Shown here in pieces: positions 56,505 to 64,000 of a DNA stretch of 64,000 nucleotides. The stretch lies in contig JASANG010000111.1 in the NCBI GenBank assembly GCA_030248215.1, positions 1 to 64,000 on the forward strand. The letters are read 5' to 3'. Source of the stretch: Enoplolaimus lenunculus. Taxonomy: Eukaryota; Nematoda; Enoplea; Enoplida; Thoracostomopsidae. The position numbers were made by a program, and so were the translations under genes. Below the pieces are notes generated by a model. The model saw only the letters and a program-made list of their open reading frames with translations. It did not search any database and was not told where the DNA came from. The stretch's first letter is position 1; every line of letters starts with the position of its first letter.

Positions 56505-59500
56505 CCACCCCCCATGCTGAGAGCGGAGCTTACCCTAAAACAGTCTTTGTTTTTTTGCCATTTGAAACTAACACTCTTAGTGTTTTTGGAGGTTCCAGAA
56601 AAAGTTCTGACGACTGTTTCATATGCAGTGCTGTCATTTGCTAATGCACTTTCAGCCAAACGCAAAGCTTTTTGTAGCGAAAGCTTACACGTTTTAATGC
56701 AGAATGTAAAACGCGATATATTGGAAGGAGGCACGAAAGCAAAGTTGCCCGTTCCAAAAAATTGTAATGCACAGCTCCCTTCGCGTTGTTTAACAGGCTC
56801 TAAAGGTGTGCCCCGTGGGTCTACTATACGTGCAGGCCAAATTGGGTAGCCCTTAAACTTAGCTAATACAATACGCCCAGGCTGTAGATTATTCGCTTGA
56901 AACTTTTCATAATTTCCGACTTTTGATTTCAAACATGACTTCGGCTGACTACTCGAACGGGGTTGCTCATCGTCATCGAACAATGCGGGTTTCACCCTAT
57001 CGACGGAAACTTTGTTTCGTACCCCTCGTTGTTCGACTGTGACCGTTTTAGCATCACGCCCGAGCACCTTGTACGGACCTAAGTATCGCGGTTCGAACGT
57101 ATTTGCCGGAGATACGTCTTTTATCCATACGTACCCACAAGCATCCAGGTTTTTGGGCAAGTACCATGGTTTACTGTGCACTCGTGTTGGGGTTGAAAAC
57201 TTTAAAACACCCGAAAACAAACTTTGTAAAAATTCATTTGAGAATACAGAATAATCCGGGACTGTTTCCGCAAAGTAGTGGCCAGGAAGATCCAACGTCT
57301 TTCCGTAGAGAACATGCGCGGGGCTGACGCCTTCCTTGTTGATAGCACATCGAATTCCTAAAAGTACCAATGGTAAAGTAGTTGACCAATTTTTAGAATC
57401 ACATTTCGCACGCAAAGCCGATTTCAAGGTGCGGTGGAATCTTTCCACAGCGCCGTTACATGCGGGATGGTAGGCGGTTGTGCGTTTGCGGGTGATGCCA
57501 AGCTGTTTCATCAACTCGGACCAAATGGCGGATTCAAATTGTGTGCCCCGGTCTGAAATAAGAATACGAGGGACACCAAACCTACTTACCCATACATTTA
57601 TGAAGGCTTTCACAACTGTAACAGTTGAAATATCAGGAATTGGGATCGCCTCAGGCCACCGTGTGAAGCGGTCAACTAAAGTTAATAAATACGTATAACC
57701 GTTTGAACTAGGCAGTGGCCCCACTAAATCGATGTGCACAGTCTCCAGTCGTGCTGACGTCGGAATGGAACCAACAGGACTTTGCGTATGCCGGCCAATC
57801 TTGCTCATTTGACAAAATCGGCAGTTCTGGCACCAAAGCTTGATTTCTTTGTTAATACTCGGCCAAATAAAACGTTCCGATATAAGACGAAGTGTAGCCC
57901 TCGGACCGGGGTGTGATACATTGTGAATATCTCTGAAAATCTGTTTTCTGAGCGAAACAGGAATGTAAGGCCTAATCAACGACGTTGAAGCATCGCATAC
58001 TAGGATTTTACCATTGATATCACACTTTTTCAGTGCTAGTGTCGTAGACTGAAAAAAACGTTGAAGATCGCGGTCTTCAAGCTGAGCAGCGGCGATGGCA
58101 TCATTGCAAGAAGTACCAATTGCCGCACACCATTTACGTGATAAAGCGTCCGCAACTACATTTTCAGAACCTGAAATATACTCAATGGAACAATTATATT
58201 CAGATATATATGATAACCACCTGGCTTGTTGCGGCGTCGGATTCCGCATACATAGCGCGTGCACCAGCGGTTTGTGATCCGTCAGGACAATAAATTCGGT
58301 ACCGAGTAGCCAATTGTAGTGCTTGAGCGCCAAGTAAATAGCTAAAAGTTCCCTATCGAATGCTGACTTCTTAGATTCCGAATCAGATAACTTTCGGGAA
58401 AAAAAAGATAGAGGCTGCCGCTGTCCATTCACAACCTGATTCAGCGCAGCACCCACAGCCACATTTGACGCATCTGTGACAACTTCAAGCTTGGCATTCG
58501 GTATCGGAAAGAACAGTGTTTGGCAATTTTTTAAAGCATTTTTTAGATCAAAAAACGCTTTATCAGCCACCGGAGTCCAAAGCAGTGGGCGCTTGGAATT
58601 TGCTTTAAAATTACGAGTCATACTTGTCAGCGGCGCTGCAATTTCTGAGAAACCTGGAATAAATCTGTGATAAAAAGCAGACATTCCGATAAATCGGCGC
58701 AAACTCTTGATCGTATGAGGCTTCTCAAAGTTTTGGATTGCATCCACTTTTCTAGCAAGAGGTCGGAAACCATCAGCTGACATCTCGTATCCAATGAATT
58801 GTGTCCTGGTAACCACGAATTCGCATTTAGCCTTTTTCAGCCGCAAACCGTTGGTTTTCAGGAGCGATAACACTTTTCGCAAGTGCTCAAGGTGCTGGGA
58901 AACGTCAGCACTAGCAATCATAACGTCATCCAGATATGCTACAGCGAACGGACAATCCTGCAGAATAGTGTCCATCAGGCGCTGAAACGTTTGCGCCGCG
59001 TTTCGTAAACCAAACGGCATACCGCGGTAGATAAATAATCCAAAGGGTGTCGTAATTGCTGTCTTTTCTTGGTCCTCCTCAGCAACTGGGATTTGGTGAT
59101 ACGCCGACACCAAGTCGAGTTTTGAGAAGATTTTGCAACGCCCAAGCCTATTGGTGAGGTCTTCAACGTTTGGCATTGGATATCGGTCTGGCACTGTCAG
59201 ACAATTGAGACGTCTGTAGTCTCCACATGGTCGCCATGGAGTTACACTATCAGCCTTGGGGGCCATGTGAAGCGGAGACGCCCAGGGAGACTCACCTCTA
59301 TAGACTATACCTTTACTCTCAAGTTCTTCAAAGTATTTCTTTGCTATCTCCAATTTCTCTCCAAAAAGTCGTCTTGGACGTGCAAACACAGGCTGATTCT
59401 CAGTCAGAATATGATGGACCGTAGGATGTCGAACATTGTTTGACATCGACAGCTCGTCAAATAGCAAAGAAAAATCATGTAGAATTTTCTTCAAAACGGG

Positions 59501-59872
59501 TTTGTGTTGGTCGCTCAGCGGATTAGACGTTACCGAGTGTACCACACCAGCACTGGAAAAAACCTCGCGTGTACAACTGACCGGCTTCGAAACATCGGTA
59601 CATTGAACTAAACGTTGATTTCTGCAGTCCACTGCAAGACCATGGGCACTCAAAAAATCGAACCCTAGAATAGGTTGCGACACATCCGCTATCAGGAAGT
59701 TCCATCTATAAGTTTTATCGAGCTGTGGAATTCGAAAAGACACCGTCTCCGTGCCATAAGTCGATACAGGCGAGCCATTAGCTGCAAAGAAAGTCTCGCT
59801 ATTTCTCGAAAATTGTGCCACACTGTGACGTTTGTGGTATTTAGGAATGAAACTTTTCACACTGCCGGTATC
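56414..59872 (-). CDS. pol: pol: protease, RT, RNase H, integrase, PWWP
   Basis: The frame begins at or before the aspartic-protease motif ADTGS (59875-59861), with the partner ILGFDFL at about residue 64 counted from 59860. Reverse transcriptase shows FSKLDLVSAYHQ (245), PFGL.NA (282) and YLDDVMIAS (309). RNase H shows VTDASN and FDRELLAIYLALKH. Integrase shows the H-H-C-C zinc region (647-683), DLVGPLP, SDRGTQFE and ERFHRT, then the GPY/F-type module LGPYKVLGR (927-935). After a linker comes PWWP at about 994-1075: GRIVLAKFKGYPIWPARIVD, then QFFGTGNFAFVPPSNISRF. A PWWP binds methylated histone H3 and DNA, so this tail may steer integration. That role is inference. Confidence 0.92.
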   Translation of the reverse strand, partial: DTGSVKSFIPKYHKRHSVAQFSRNSETFFAANGSPVSTYGTETVSFRIPQLDKTYRWNFLIADVSQPILGFDFLSAHGLAVDCRNQRLVQCTDVSKPVSCTREVFSSAGVVHSVTSNPLSDQHKPVLKKILHDFSLLFDELSMSNNVRHPTVHHILTENQPVFARPRRLFGEKLEIAKKYFEELESKGIVYRGESPWASPLHMAPKADSVTPWRPCGDYRRLNCLTVPDRYPMPNVEDLTNRLGRCKIFSKLDLVSAYHQIPVAEEDQEKTAITTPFGLFIYRGMPFGLRNAAQTFQRLMDTILQDCPFAVAYLDDVMIASADVSQHLEHLRKVLSLLKTNGLRLKKAKCEFVVTRTQFIGYEMSADGFRPLARKVDAIQNFEKPHTIKSLRRFIGMSAFYHRFIPGFSEIAAPLTSMTRNFKANSKRPLLWTPVADKAFFDLKNALKNCQTLFFPIPNAKLEVVTDASNVAVGAALNQVVNGQRQPLSFFSRKLSDSESKKSAFDRELLAIYLALKHYNWLLGTEFIVLTDHKPLVHALCMRNPTPQQARWLSYISEYNCSIEYISGSENVVADALSRKWCAAIGTSCNDAIAAAQLEDRDLQRFFQSTTLALKKCDINGKILVCDASTSLIRPYIPVSLRKQIFRDIHNVSHPGPRATLRLISERFIWPSINKEIKLWCQNCRFCQMSKIGRHTQSPVGSIPTSARLETVHIDLVGPLPSSNGYTYLLTLVDRFTRWPEAIPIPDISTVTVVKAFINVWVSRFGVPRILISDRGTQFESAIWSELMKQLGITRKRTTAYHPACNGAVERFHRTLKSALRAKCDSKNWSTTLPLVLLGIRCAINKEGVSPAHVLYGKTLDLPGHYFAETVPDYSVFSNEFLQSLFSGVLKFSTPTRVHSKPWYLPKNLDACGYVWIKDVSPANTFEPRYLGPYKVLGRDAKTVTVEQRGVRNKVSVDRVKPALFDDDEQPRSSSQPKSCLKSKVGNYEKFQANNLQPGRIVLAKFKGYPIWPARIVDPRGTPLEPVKQREGSCALQFFGTGNFAFVPPSNISRFTFCIKTCKLSLQKALRLAESALANDSTAYETVVRTFSGTSKNTKSVSFKWQKNKDCFRVSSALSMGGGVGTQPSSCALGSFAYGLGSYSLKDGRNAY
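56505..56514 (-). other. polypurine tract
   Basis: The minus strand reads GGGGGGTGG immediately before the 3' LTR, the expected plus-strand primer site of reverse transcription. Confidence 0.8.
56636..56881 (-). other. PWWP domain at the integrase C-terminus
   Basis: The hallmark is PIWP in the KFKGYPIWPARI context. The usual upstream G-x-x-V-x-A-K strand, the downstream hydrophobic strand QFFGTGNFAFVP and a following helical stretch (LSLQKALRLAESAL) are all present. Known family: PWWP readers such as LEDGF and the DNMT3 proteins. Chromodomains are the usual readers on Ty3/gypsy integrases; a PWWP in that place is the oddity. Confidence 0.85.
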
Positions 59873-59907
59873 TGCAAGAAAATCACCTACTCCAGGGACA
59901 GCGACTG

Positions 59908-60162
59908 TTATGATGCAGACTCTGGTTCCCGTCGCCGCGGAACCAGAGACTGACCGTTTCCCTGTCGCTTGTCAGTCCAGTCGCAAGGTTGGCGGCAAGT
60001 TCTCGCGCGCGGGCCAAATCTGTCGTGATAGAAACACAGCTGGCGCCCAACGCCATATCGCGAACGTGACTTAGAACGTCTTTCGACGCTACGTCCGTAT
60101 TTCGAGCCAAAGTCACGCCGATTACCACCAGAATGCCGTGTCCGAGACCTAAACTTAGACAT
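59908..60162 (-). other. gag nucleocapsid-like zinc-binding stretch
   Basis: Arg-rich sequence followed by LCFYHDRFGPRARTCRQPCD, the C-x2-H type knuckle found at the end of gag in many metazoan Ty3/gypsy and BEL elements. It lies between the capsid region and the protease. Confidence 0.7.
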
Positions 60163-60177
60163 TTCTACATTACTGAG

Positions 60178-62664
60178 TCAAGTAGAAAGCGACGCTATGC
60201 AGTTGCTCATCTCTGTCAAATCCTGGAGAAGTTTAGTCACTTTGCTCTCCGAGTCAACTTCAACCGCCGCCACAGTAGAACTGATGGTGTTTGTCGGAGT
60301 CATTTGTTCTAGAATCTTGTCCGCAAGATTTGCTAACTTCTCAATATCCATGTCGTCAACGACAGCCAAGGATATCCGAATATTCTCCGGAAGCGCGGCC
60401 ATGAAGCGTAGCTTTACAAGATCAGCGTGGCCAGGTGCTTTACTTTGCAATTGCCGTAGCAAAACTGAAGGTTTACGATCACCTAAAGTCTGCTGCTCGA
60501 GCAACTTCCTAAGTTGCATTTCCTCACTATGGCCGAAAAAATTCAACACGCAATCCTTGATGGCCAAATAATTGTCAGTGGCTTTTGTGCCACTATCTAT
60601 CATCACATTAGTAGGTAAGGCGTTCAGAAGAGCATTCCTCTTCAGCGTATCGGAAAGCCCTTCTATAAGGGGCTCGATTTGCGAAAACCAAACCCTGGCA
60701 TCACGCTGATAGAATTCAGGCAATTTTGGCAATCGACCACCGCCGTCCGAACTATTATCGGATGATGTAGTGGCATGTCCACCATTCTCTGCCCATCTTA
60801 ATGCCACACTGACAACCCCCGTGGGATATGCGCCTAGAGCGTCTGCAATCAAACGCTTGGTTCCAGGTAACGCAAAGTCTACATCATCCTCATTCAAGAG
60901 TTGGAGCGCCTTAGCTAAAACATCCTTGGAATATGTATCAAACTTTGTAATATCCACCTTTGGAGGGCCGGGATTAGGCTCTATTCCAGCAATCAACAAC
61001 AAAATTCTCAATTCAGTGGCTTGGCGCTCACTCACCCCGTGACACTCAATGTCGCTACTCAGATATTCGGACGCAGCAACAATCATTTTATCGTAATTTA
61101 GCCGACTTGCCGCAACACTCGACCATTGAAAAACACTGTAAATGAGAGAAATGAAAACAAGTGTTAGGTAAAACTTTACCCCCAATGTTAAAATAATGAA
61201 TTTAGACTGGCGTGGCTTCGGAGAAGTAGATGTCCCGGTGAGCAGCACTCTCGGCCGGTTTCTTTTACGTCGTTCGCCAGTTGACTGCGTACCCACTTTT
61301 ACCGACGGCAAAGACTCCTGAAAATAATTTACACTAGAATTATCATTTTGAGCAGAAAACAAATTGGCAGTAACATTAAGTTGCTGTGTTTGTCTAGCGC
61401 GAGCAAACTTGTCTTGACGTAACTCAGGAATCGCTCGTTTCCGCCGGTACCGAAATTGTGACGATTCCCGCACACGTTGCTTTCCATCCGTTAACAATGT
61501 ATTTCGCGTGGCTGTCTGCAGTTTTTCATAATTTGCTGACAAAATATCATTTGCTAAAGAACATATAATTCTAAAGCGACTAGGCCCTAAGTGTACTCCA
61601 CCGTACCAACGAGTAACCACAACTAACACATTCACAGCGGTAGCTAGTTCTAATGTTCTCAACAAGCGACGACCGGCACCGAATTCACCGTCATCTTTAT
61701 AGTGGGCATTCACTTCAACCCCGTTTTGAACACGGTACGCATATATGTTATGAGTAGCGGTAGCAATTTTTTTACTTGACGACAAAAAACCATTGATCAA
61801 TGTTTCAACGTCGTCTGTTGAAAAAACAGCGGCTAAGTGTGCTTGAAATGTGCTTTTTTTTAAATAAAAAAGGGAACCGGAACAAAACATCTTACTCACC
61901 TGGATAGGTGATTGATTAACCACCGGACCCGGATTAGGTTCGACGTCGCCTGCTATCAACAACAAAAGACGTAGCGCCGTTGCATGATTCAAAGAAATGC
62001 TACCTATATTGTAAAGAGCGAACTTAATCCGTTTTCGTTGAAAACAAATTCGTAGCCGCAGTGCGGCAGGAGTTTGATTTAACTCGTTCGAAATAAAAAG
62101 TTGCAGTAGGCTATTTATGCTTAAACTAGCAGTTGGCTGTTGCTTACTGGCACCTTTTGTGCGGGCTGCAGTCACAAACAAACAAAAAAGCAATACAATT
62201 AATGTTACGTGCATTCTCGGTCGACTTTTCTTCTTCAGCCTGAAGCAAAGTGTTGAGTCAATCCGCCCATCGCTGTTTTTACGTCTCGGTCGCGTCCTTC
62301 GTTGCATAAGCCGCGTCACTAGCAAATCTAGCAAAACGATCGGCAGGACTTTGTATACAGAAGATGCTATCGCCCAAGCGAGTTGATGAGACGAATTGAT
62401 TAGCGAAGACGGCGATACGGTCGAATCGCCAAGTGATTCGAAGCAATTGTCGCTGGCATAGCAGACAGACGGAACGCCAGTGGCATTGTTGGCGAAATCG
62501 TTACGTTCGCCAGTTGAACCACCCATTTTCAAGCCCGAAGATACGTCGGGGTCACCAGTTTCCGGCATATTCGTTGCCGCAAATAATACAGTTATTATTA
62601 TAACTGTTGCTAATTGCTTAATAATAAACATTTTATTGAAATACCAATAAAAACCTGAATGCAA
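60178..62664 (-). CDS. gag: gag-side polyprotein: membrane segments, 2A, IMPACT domain, 2A-like, capsid
   Basis: 828 codons counted from the first ATG in the frame; a later ATG at 62568 reads MPETGDPD and is equally likely, so the first residues may not be used. Hydrophobic segments lie at about 12-30, 97-115, 151-166 and 488-512. A 2A-like motif (LLLLIAGDVEPNPGP, 233-247) is followed at 265-380 by an IMPACT/UPF0029 domain: KSTFQAHLA, ATHNIYAYR, DDGEFGAGRRLL and VVVTRWYGGVHLGPSRF match human IMPACT almost word for word. A basic region, the fourth hydrophobic segment and a second, weaker 2A-like motif (EPNPGP, 562-567) come next. The rest (568-828) is a Ty3/gypsy-type capsid (LPEFYQRDARVWFSQIE). 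2A peptides make the ribosome skip a bond, so several proteins may come from one frame. Confidence 0.85.
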   Translation of the reverse strand: MHSGFYWYFNKMFIIKQLATVIIITVLFAATNMPETGDPDVSSGLKMGGSTGERNDFANNATGVPSVCYASDNCFESLGDSTVSPSSLINSSHQLAWAIASSVYKVLPIVLLDLLVTRLMQRRTRPRRKNSDGRIDSTLCFRLKKKSRPRMHVTLIVLLFCLFVTAARTKGASKQQPTASLSINSLLQLFISNELNQTPAALRLRICFQRKRIKFALYNIGSISLNHATALRLLLLIAGDVEPNPGPVVNQSPIQVSKMFCSGSLFYLKKSTFQAHLAAVFSTDDVETLINGFLSSSKKIATATHNIYAYRVQNGVEVNAHYKDDGEFGAGRRLLRTLELATAVNVLVVVTRWYGGVHLGPSRFRIICSLANDILSANYEKLQTATRNTLLTDGKQRVRESSQFRYRRKRAIPELRQDKFARARQTQQLNVTANLFSAQNDNSSVNYFQESLPSVKVGTQSTGERRKRNRPRVLLTGTSTSPKPRQSKFIILTLGVKFYLTLVFISLIYSVFQWSSVAASRLNYDKMIVAASEYLSSDIECHGVSERQATELRILLLIAGIEPNPGPPKVDITKFDTYSKDVLAKALQLLNEDDVDFALPGTKRLIADALGAYPTGVVSVALRWAENGGHATTSSDNSSDGGGRLPKLPEFYQRDARVWFSQIEPLIEGLSDTLKRNALLNALPTNVMIDSGTKATDNYLAIKDCVLNFFGHSEEMQLRKLLEQQTLGDRKPSVLLRQLQSKAPGHADLVKLRFMAALPENIRISLAVVDDMDIEKLANLADKILEQMTPTNTISSTVAAVEVDSESKVTKLLQDLTEMSNCIASLST
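60964..61014 (-). other. 2A-like motif, second copy
   Basis: ELRILLLIAG followed by EPNPGP resembles the first copy but fits the consensus less well. It stands just before the capsid region, where separation would free gag from the upstream modules. Confidence 0.65.
61537..61872 (-). other. captured IMPACT (UPF0029) domain
   Basis: About 112 residues collinear with the C-terminal domain of animal IMPACT, with no gap in the core. In animals and yeast (Yih1) the protein competes for GCN1 and so keeps the eIF2-alpha kinase GCN2 from being switched on. The N-terminal RWD domain of IMPACT, which carries much of the GCN1 contact, was not seen here. A host-derived module is therefore clear, while its activity is unknown. 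Confidence 0.9.
61924..61974 (-). other. 2A-like ribosome-skipping motif, first copy
   Basis: LRLLLLIAGDVEPNPGP carries the full D-V-E-x-N-P-G-P consensus and the leucine-rich lead typical of 2A sequences in non-LTR elements of marine invertebrates. Skipping would release everything upstream from the IMPACT module. Confidence 0.88.
62543..62557 (-). other. primer-binding site, tRNA-Trp
   Basis: The minus strand reads TGGTGACCCCGACGT, the complement of the 3' end of animal tRNA-Trp (ACGTCGGGGTCACCA). It begins one base after the 5' LTR. The gag-side frame is open through it. Confidence 0.82.
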
Positions 62665-62915
62665 TTGGGTTAAAACCTATAACAGTTATATTACAGCCAA
62701 ACATAACAATATAACAACGAATATAAAGCTTCAAACATACACTAAACCACAAAGTGCAAGAAACAATAATGTTCGTACAGAACACAACGGCGCCGCGTAC
62801 AGATACCGAAAGAACCCTAGAAGATCAGTAGGCGTTTCTTCCGTCTTTCAGGCTATAGCTACCCAAGCCATATGCAAATGAGCCTAGTGCACAACTGGAT
62901 GGTTGAGTTCCTACA
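62559..62915 (-). repeat. 5' LTR
   Basis: The 357-bp pair of 56148-56504. It starts TGTAGG and ends GGAAA on the minus strand. AATAAA-like words (minus strand of TTTATT at 62632) may serve as the poly(A) signal. Confidence 0.92.
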
Positions 62916-62928
62916 CCAGCACAGCCAC

Positions 62929-64000
62929 TTCTGTATGACGGCTAAAAACTCCTCTGATTTGGTACGAAAAATCCCGAGCATATGTTTGGCTGAGGAAACT
63001 AGAAAAGTGGAAAATTCATAAGCCTGGATATTCCCTGATTCGGAAGGGAAAATCTGTGGTGTAAAATTAGATTATTCCTGAATTGATAGGGAAAATCTGA
63101 AGCAAAAGTTTGGAAAACGAAAAAAATGAAAAATTTAAAAAGTCTTTTCCCTGTGAGGTAGGAAAATACTGAAAGTAGATTTTGTTTGAAAACGACAAAA
63201 GTAGAAAATTTAAACGCCTATGATTTTCTCTGGGTTTTGAACCATAAGTTTTGTTTGGAAAGCGGGAAAAGTGGAAAATTTAAACGTATAGAACTGAAGC
63301 ACTTTGTAGTTTTCCACCACAATGGAAAAGTTTTCCCCCACAACAATCTTTTACGAGTATTCTGACAAATTGTGGGTGCCTTGCGATTCGATTCGAAAGA
63401 ATACTAAGCAGGATGGGGGATGCCGCCCTTCCTTCCCTCGCAATGAAAACTTTCCTCCACAATCTTTCCAAGGTTATACTTAGGAATGTGCTTTCAAAAC
63501 TTACGTACACTTTAAAGTTTCGAACTCAACTTTATTTGGTCCTGGAACCATTTATGCGCTACAATTAGGGATAATTGACATTTATGGACTCTAATTGGGG
63601 TTTAGGGACTCTATCCGCTTACGGATTCTTATTAGGGATACGGACTCCTATTGATTAGGACTCAAAGGGGGACCCCCCCTTATTACCCCACACCCTCTTA
63701 TTCGGGTCACCACAGTACGCTGGAAATTTCCACTTTTCCCGTTTTCTAAACCGAACCACACATTCAAATTTTTCAGGCAAAGTAACCAAACCACTCTTAC
63801 CCTACCAGACGAGAAAACCTATTCGTTTAACTTTTCCACTTTTCATGGTTTCCCAATCTCGCCTAAACCTCTCACTTTCTCTGCCGAACTAAGGAATATT
63901 CAGGCGTCTGAATTTTTCACTTTTCCAATTTTCCCAGCCTAAATTATGCTTGGATTTTTCTACCAAACCAGCGGAATTTCTAGCCGTCATACAGAAGTGA
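62929..64000. mobile_element. foldback element with arms of tandem subrepeats
   Basis: 62929-63310 (starting CACTTCTGTATGACGGCTA) is the inverted copy of 63690-64000 (ending TAGCCGTCATACAGAAGTG). Both arms consist of degenerate subrepeats with AAAAGTGGAAAA or TTTTCCACTTTTC. The middle (63330-63690) includes the GC-rich ACTAAGCAGGATGGGGGATG block and ACTC-rich short repeats around TAGGGACTC. No transposase is present. The right end coincides with the window edge. The LTR retrotransposon sits about 10 bases outside the left end. Confidence 0.7.

Larger units (their letters stand above)
56148..62915 (-). mobile_element. Ty3/gypsy-type LTR retrotransposon with IMPACT, 2A-like and PWWP modules
   Basis: A 6.8-kb element read on the minus strand. 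Order: 5' LTR, tRNA-Trp primer site, a gag-side frame with hydrophobic segments, an IMPACT domain and two 2A-like motifs before the capsid region, a short zinc-binding stretch, then protease, reverse transcriptase, RNase H, integrase and PWWP, a polypurine tract and the 3' LTR. CCAG flanks both ends (56144-56147 and 62916-62919). The LTRs differ at two sites in 357 bp, so the insertion is young in evolutionary terms. Gag and pol lie in different frames, common in this family. It looks whole or nearly so, with at most one or two apparent breaks. The domain order protease-RT-RNase H-integrase places it in Ty3/gypsy; the clade is not determined. Confidence 0.93.

Overview
The window comes from an AT-rich, intron-bearing animal genome, most likely a marine invertebrate; the species cannot be named from sequence alone. 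The evidence is a 25-exon deubiquitinase gene with GT-AG introns (and one GC-AG), hAT-like and foldback MITEs, tRNA-derived SINEs, an RTE-type LINE, and elements that resemble the bivalve pearl/Helentron group (about 155-bp core repeats followed by an ACGG/ACAG-rich tail).

Layout. 1-10.5 kb holds only dispersed repeats and non-coding AT-rich DNA. 10.5-14.5 kb is a composite: a small GC-rich orphan exon, a C-poor G/T-rich block with four near-identical hairpins (11971-12116), a 5'-truncated RTE LINE and a pearl-like element. 17.2-25.3 kb (minus strand) is one two-exon host gene for an unrecognised, largely disordered protein of about 2,234 residues; donor and acceptor are both in phase 1. 25.5-29.8 kb is a nest of SINEs, tRNA-like TIR elements, minisatellites and a LINE remnant. 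30.1-51.4 kb (plus strand) is a complete USP25/USP28-type ubiquitin-specific protease. I could assemble 25 exons (4,800 nt, 1,599 residues) with matching phases throughout, and its introns are full of mobile elements. 51.4-56.1 kb is repeat-rich flank.

56148-62915 (minus strand) is a young Ty3/gypsy-type LTR retrotransposon, treated here as a fossil. It has 357-bp LTRs with two mismatches, a tRNA-Trp primer-binding site, a polypurine tract and a 4-bp target duplication. Its gene content is unusual. Upstream of the capsid part of gag it carries a clear IMPACT (UPF0029) domain, the family that restrains the GCN2 stress kinase, placed between two 2A-like ribosome-skipping motifs and near several hydrophobic segments. 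Its integrase ends in a PWWP chromatin-reader domain. I know of no described LTR element with this combination, and it is the main discovery candidate. 62929-64000 is a foldback element whose arms are built of tandem subrepeats.

The two host genes are divergent (starts at 25290 minus and 30124 plus) and separated by 4.8 kb of mobile DNA. Nothing in the sequence links their functions. The LTR element's extra domains suggest, by inference only, countermeasures to host translational shut-off (IMPACT) and chromatin-guided integration (PWWP).
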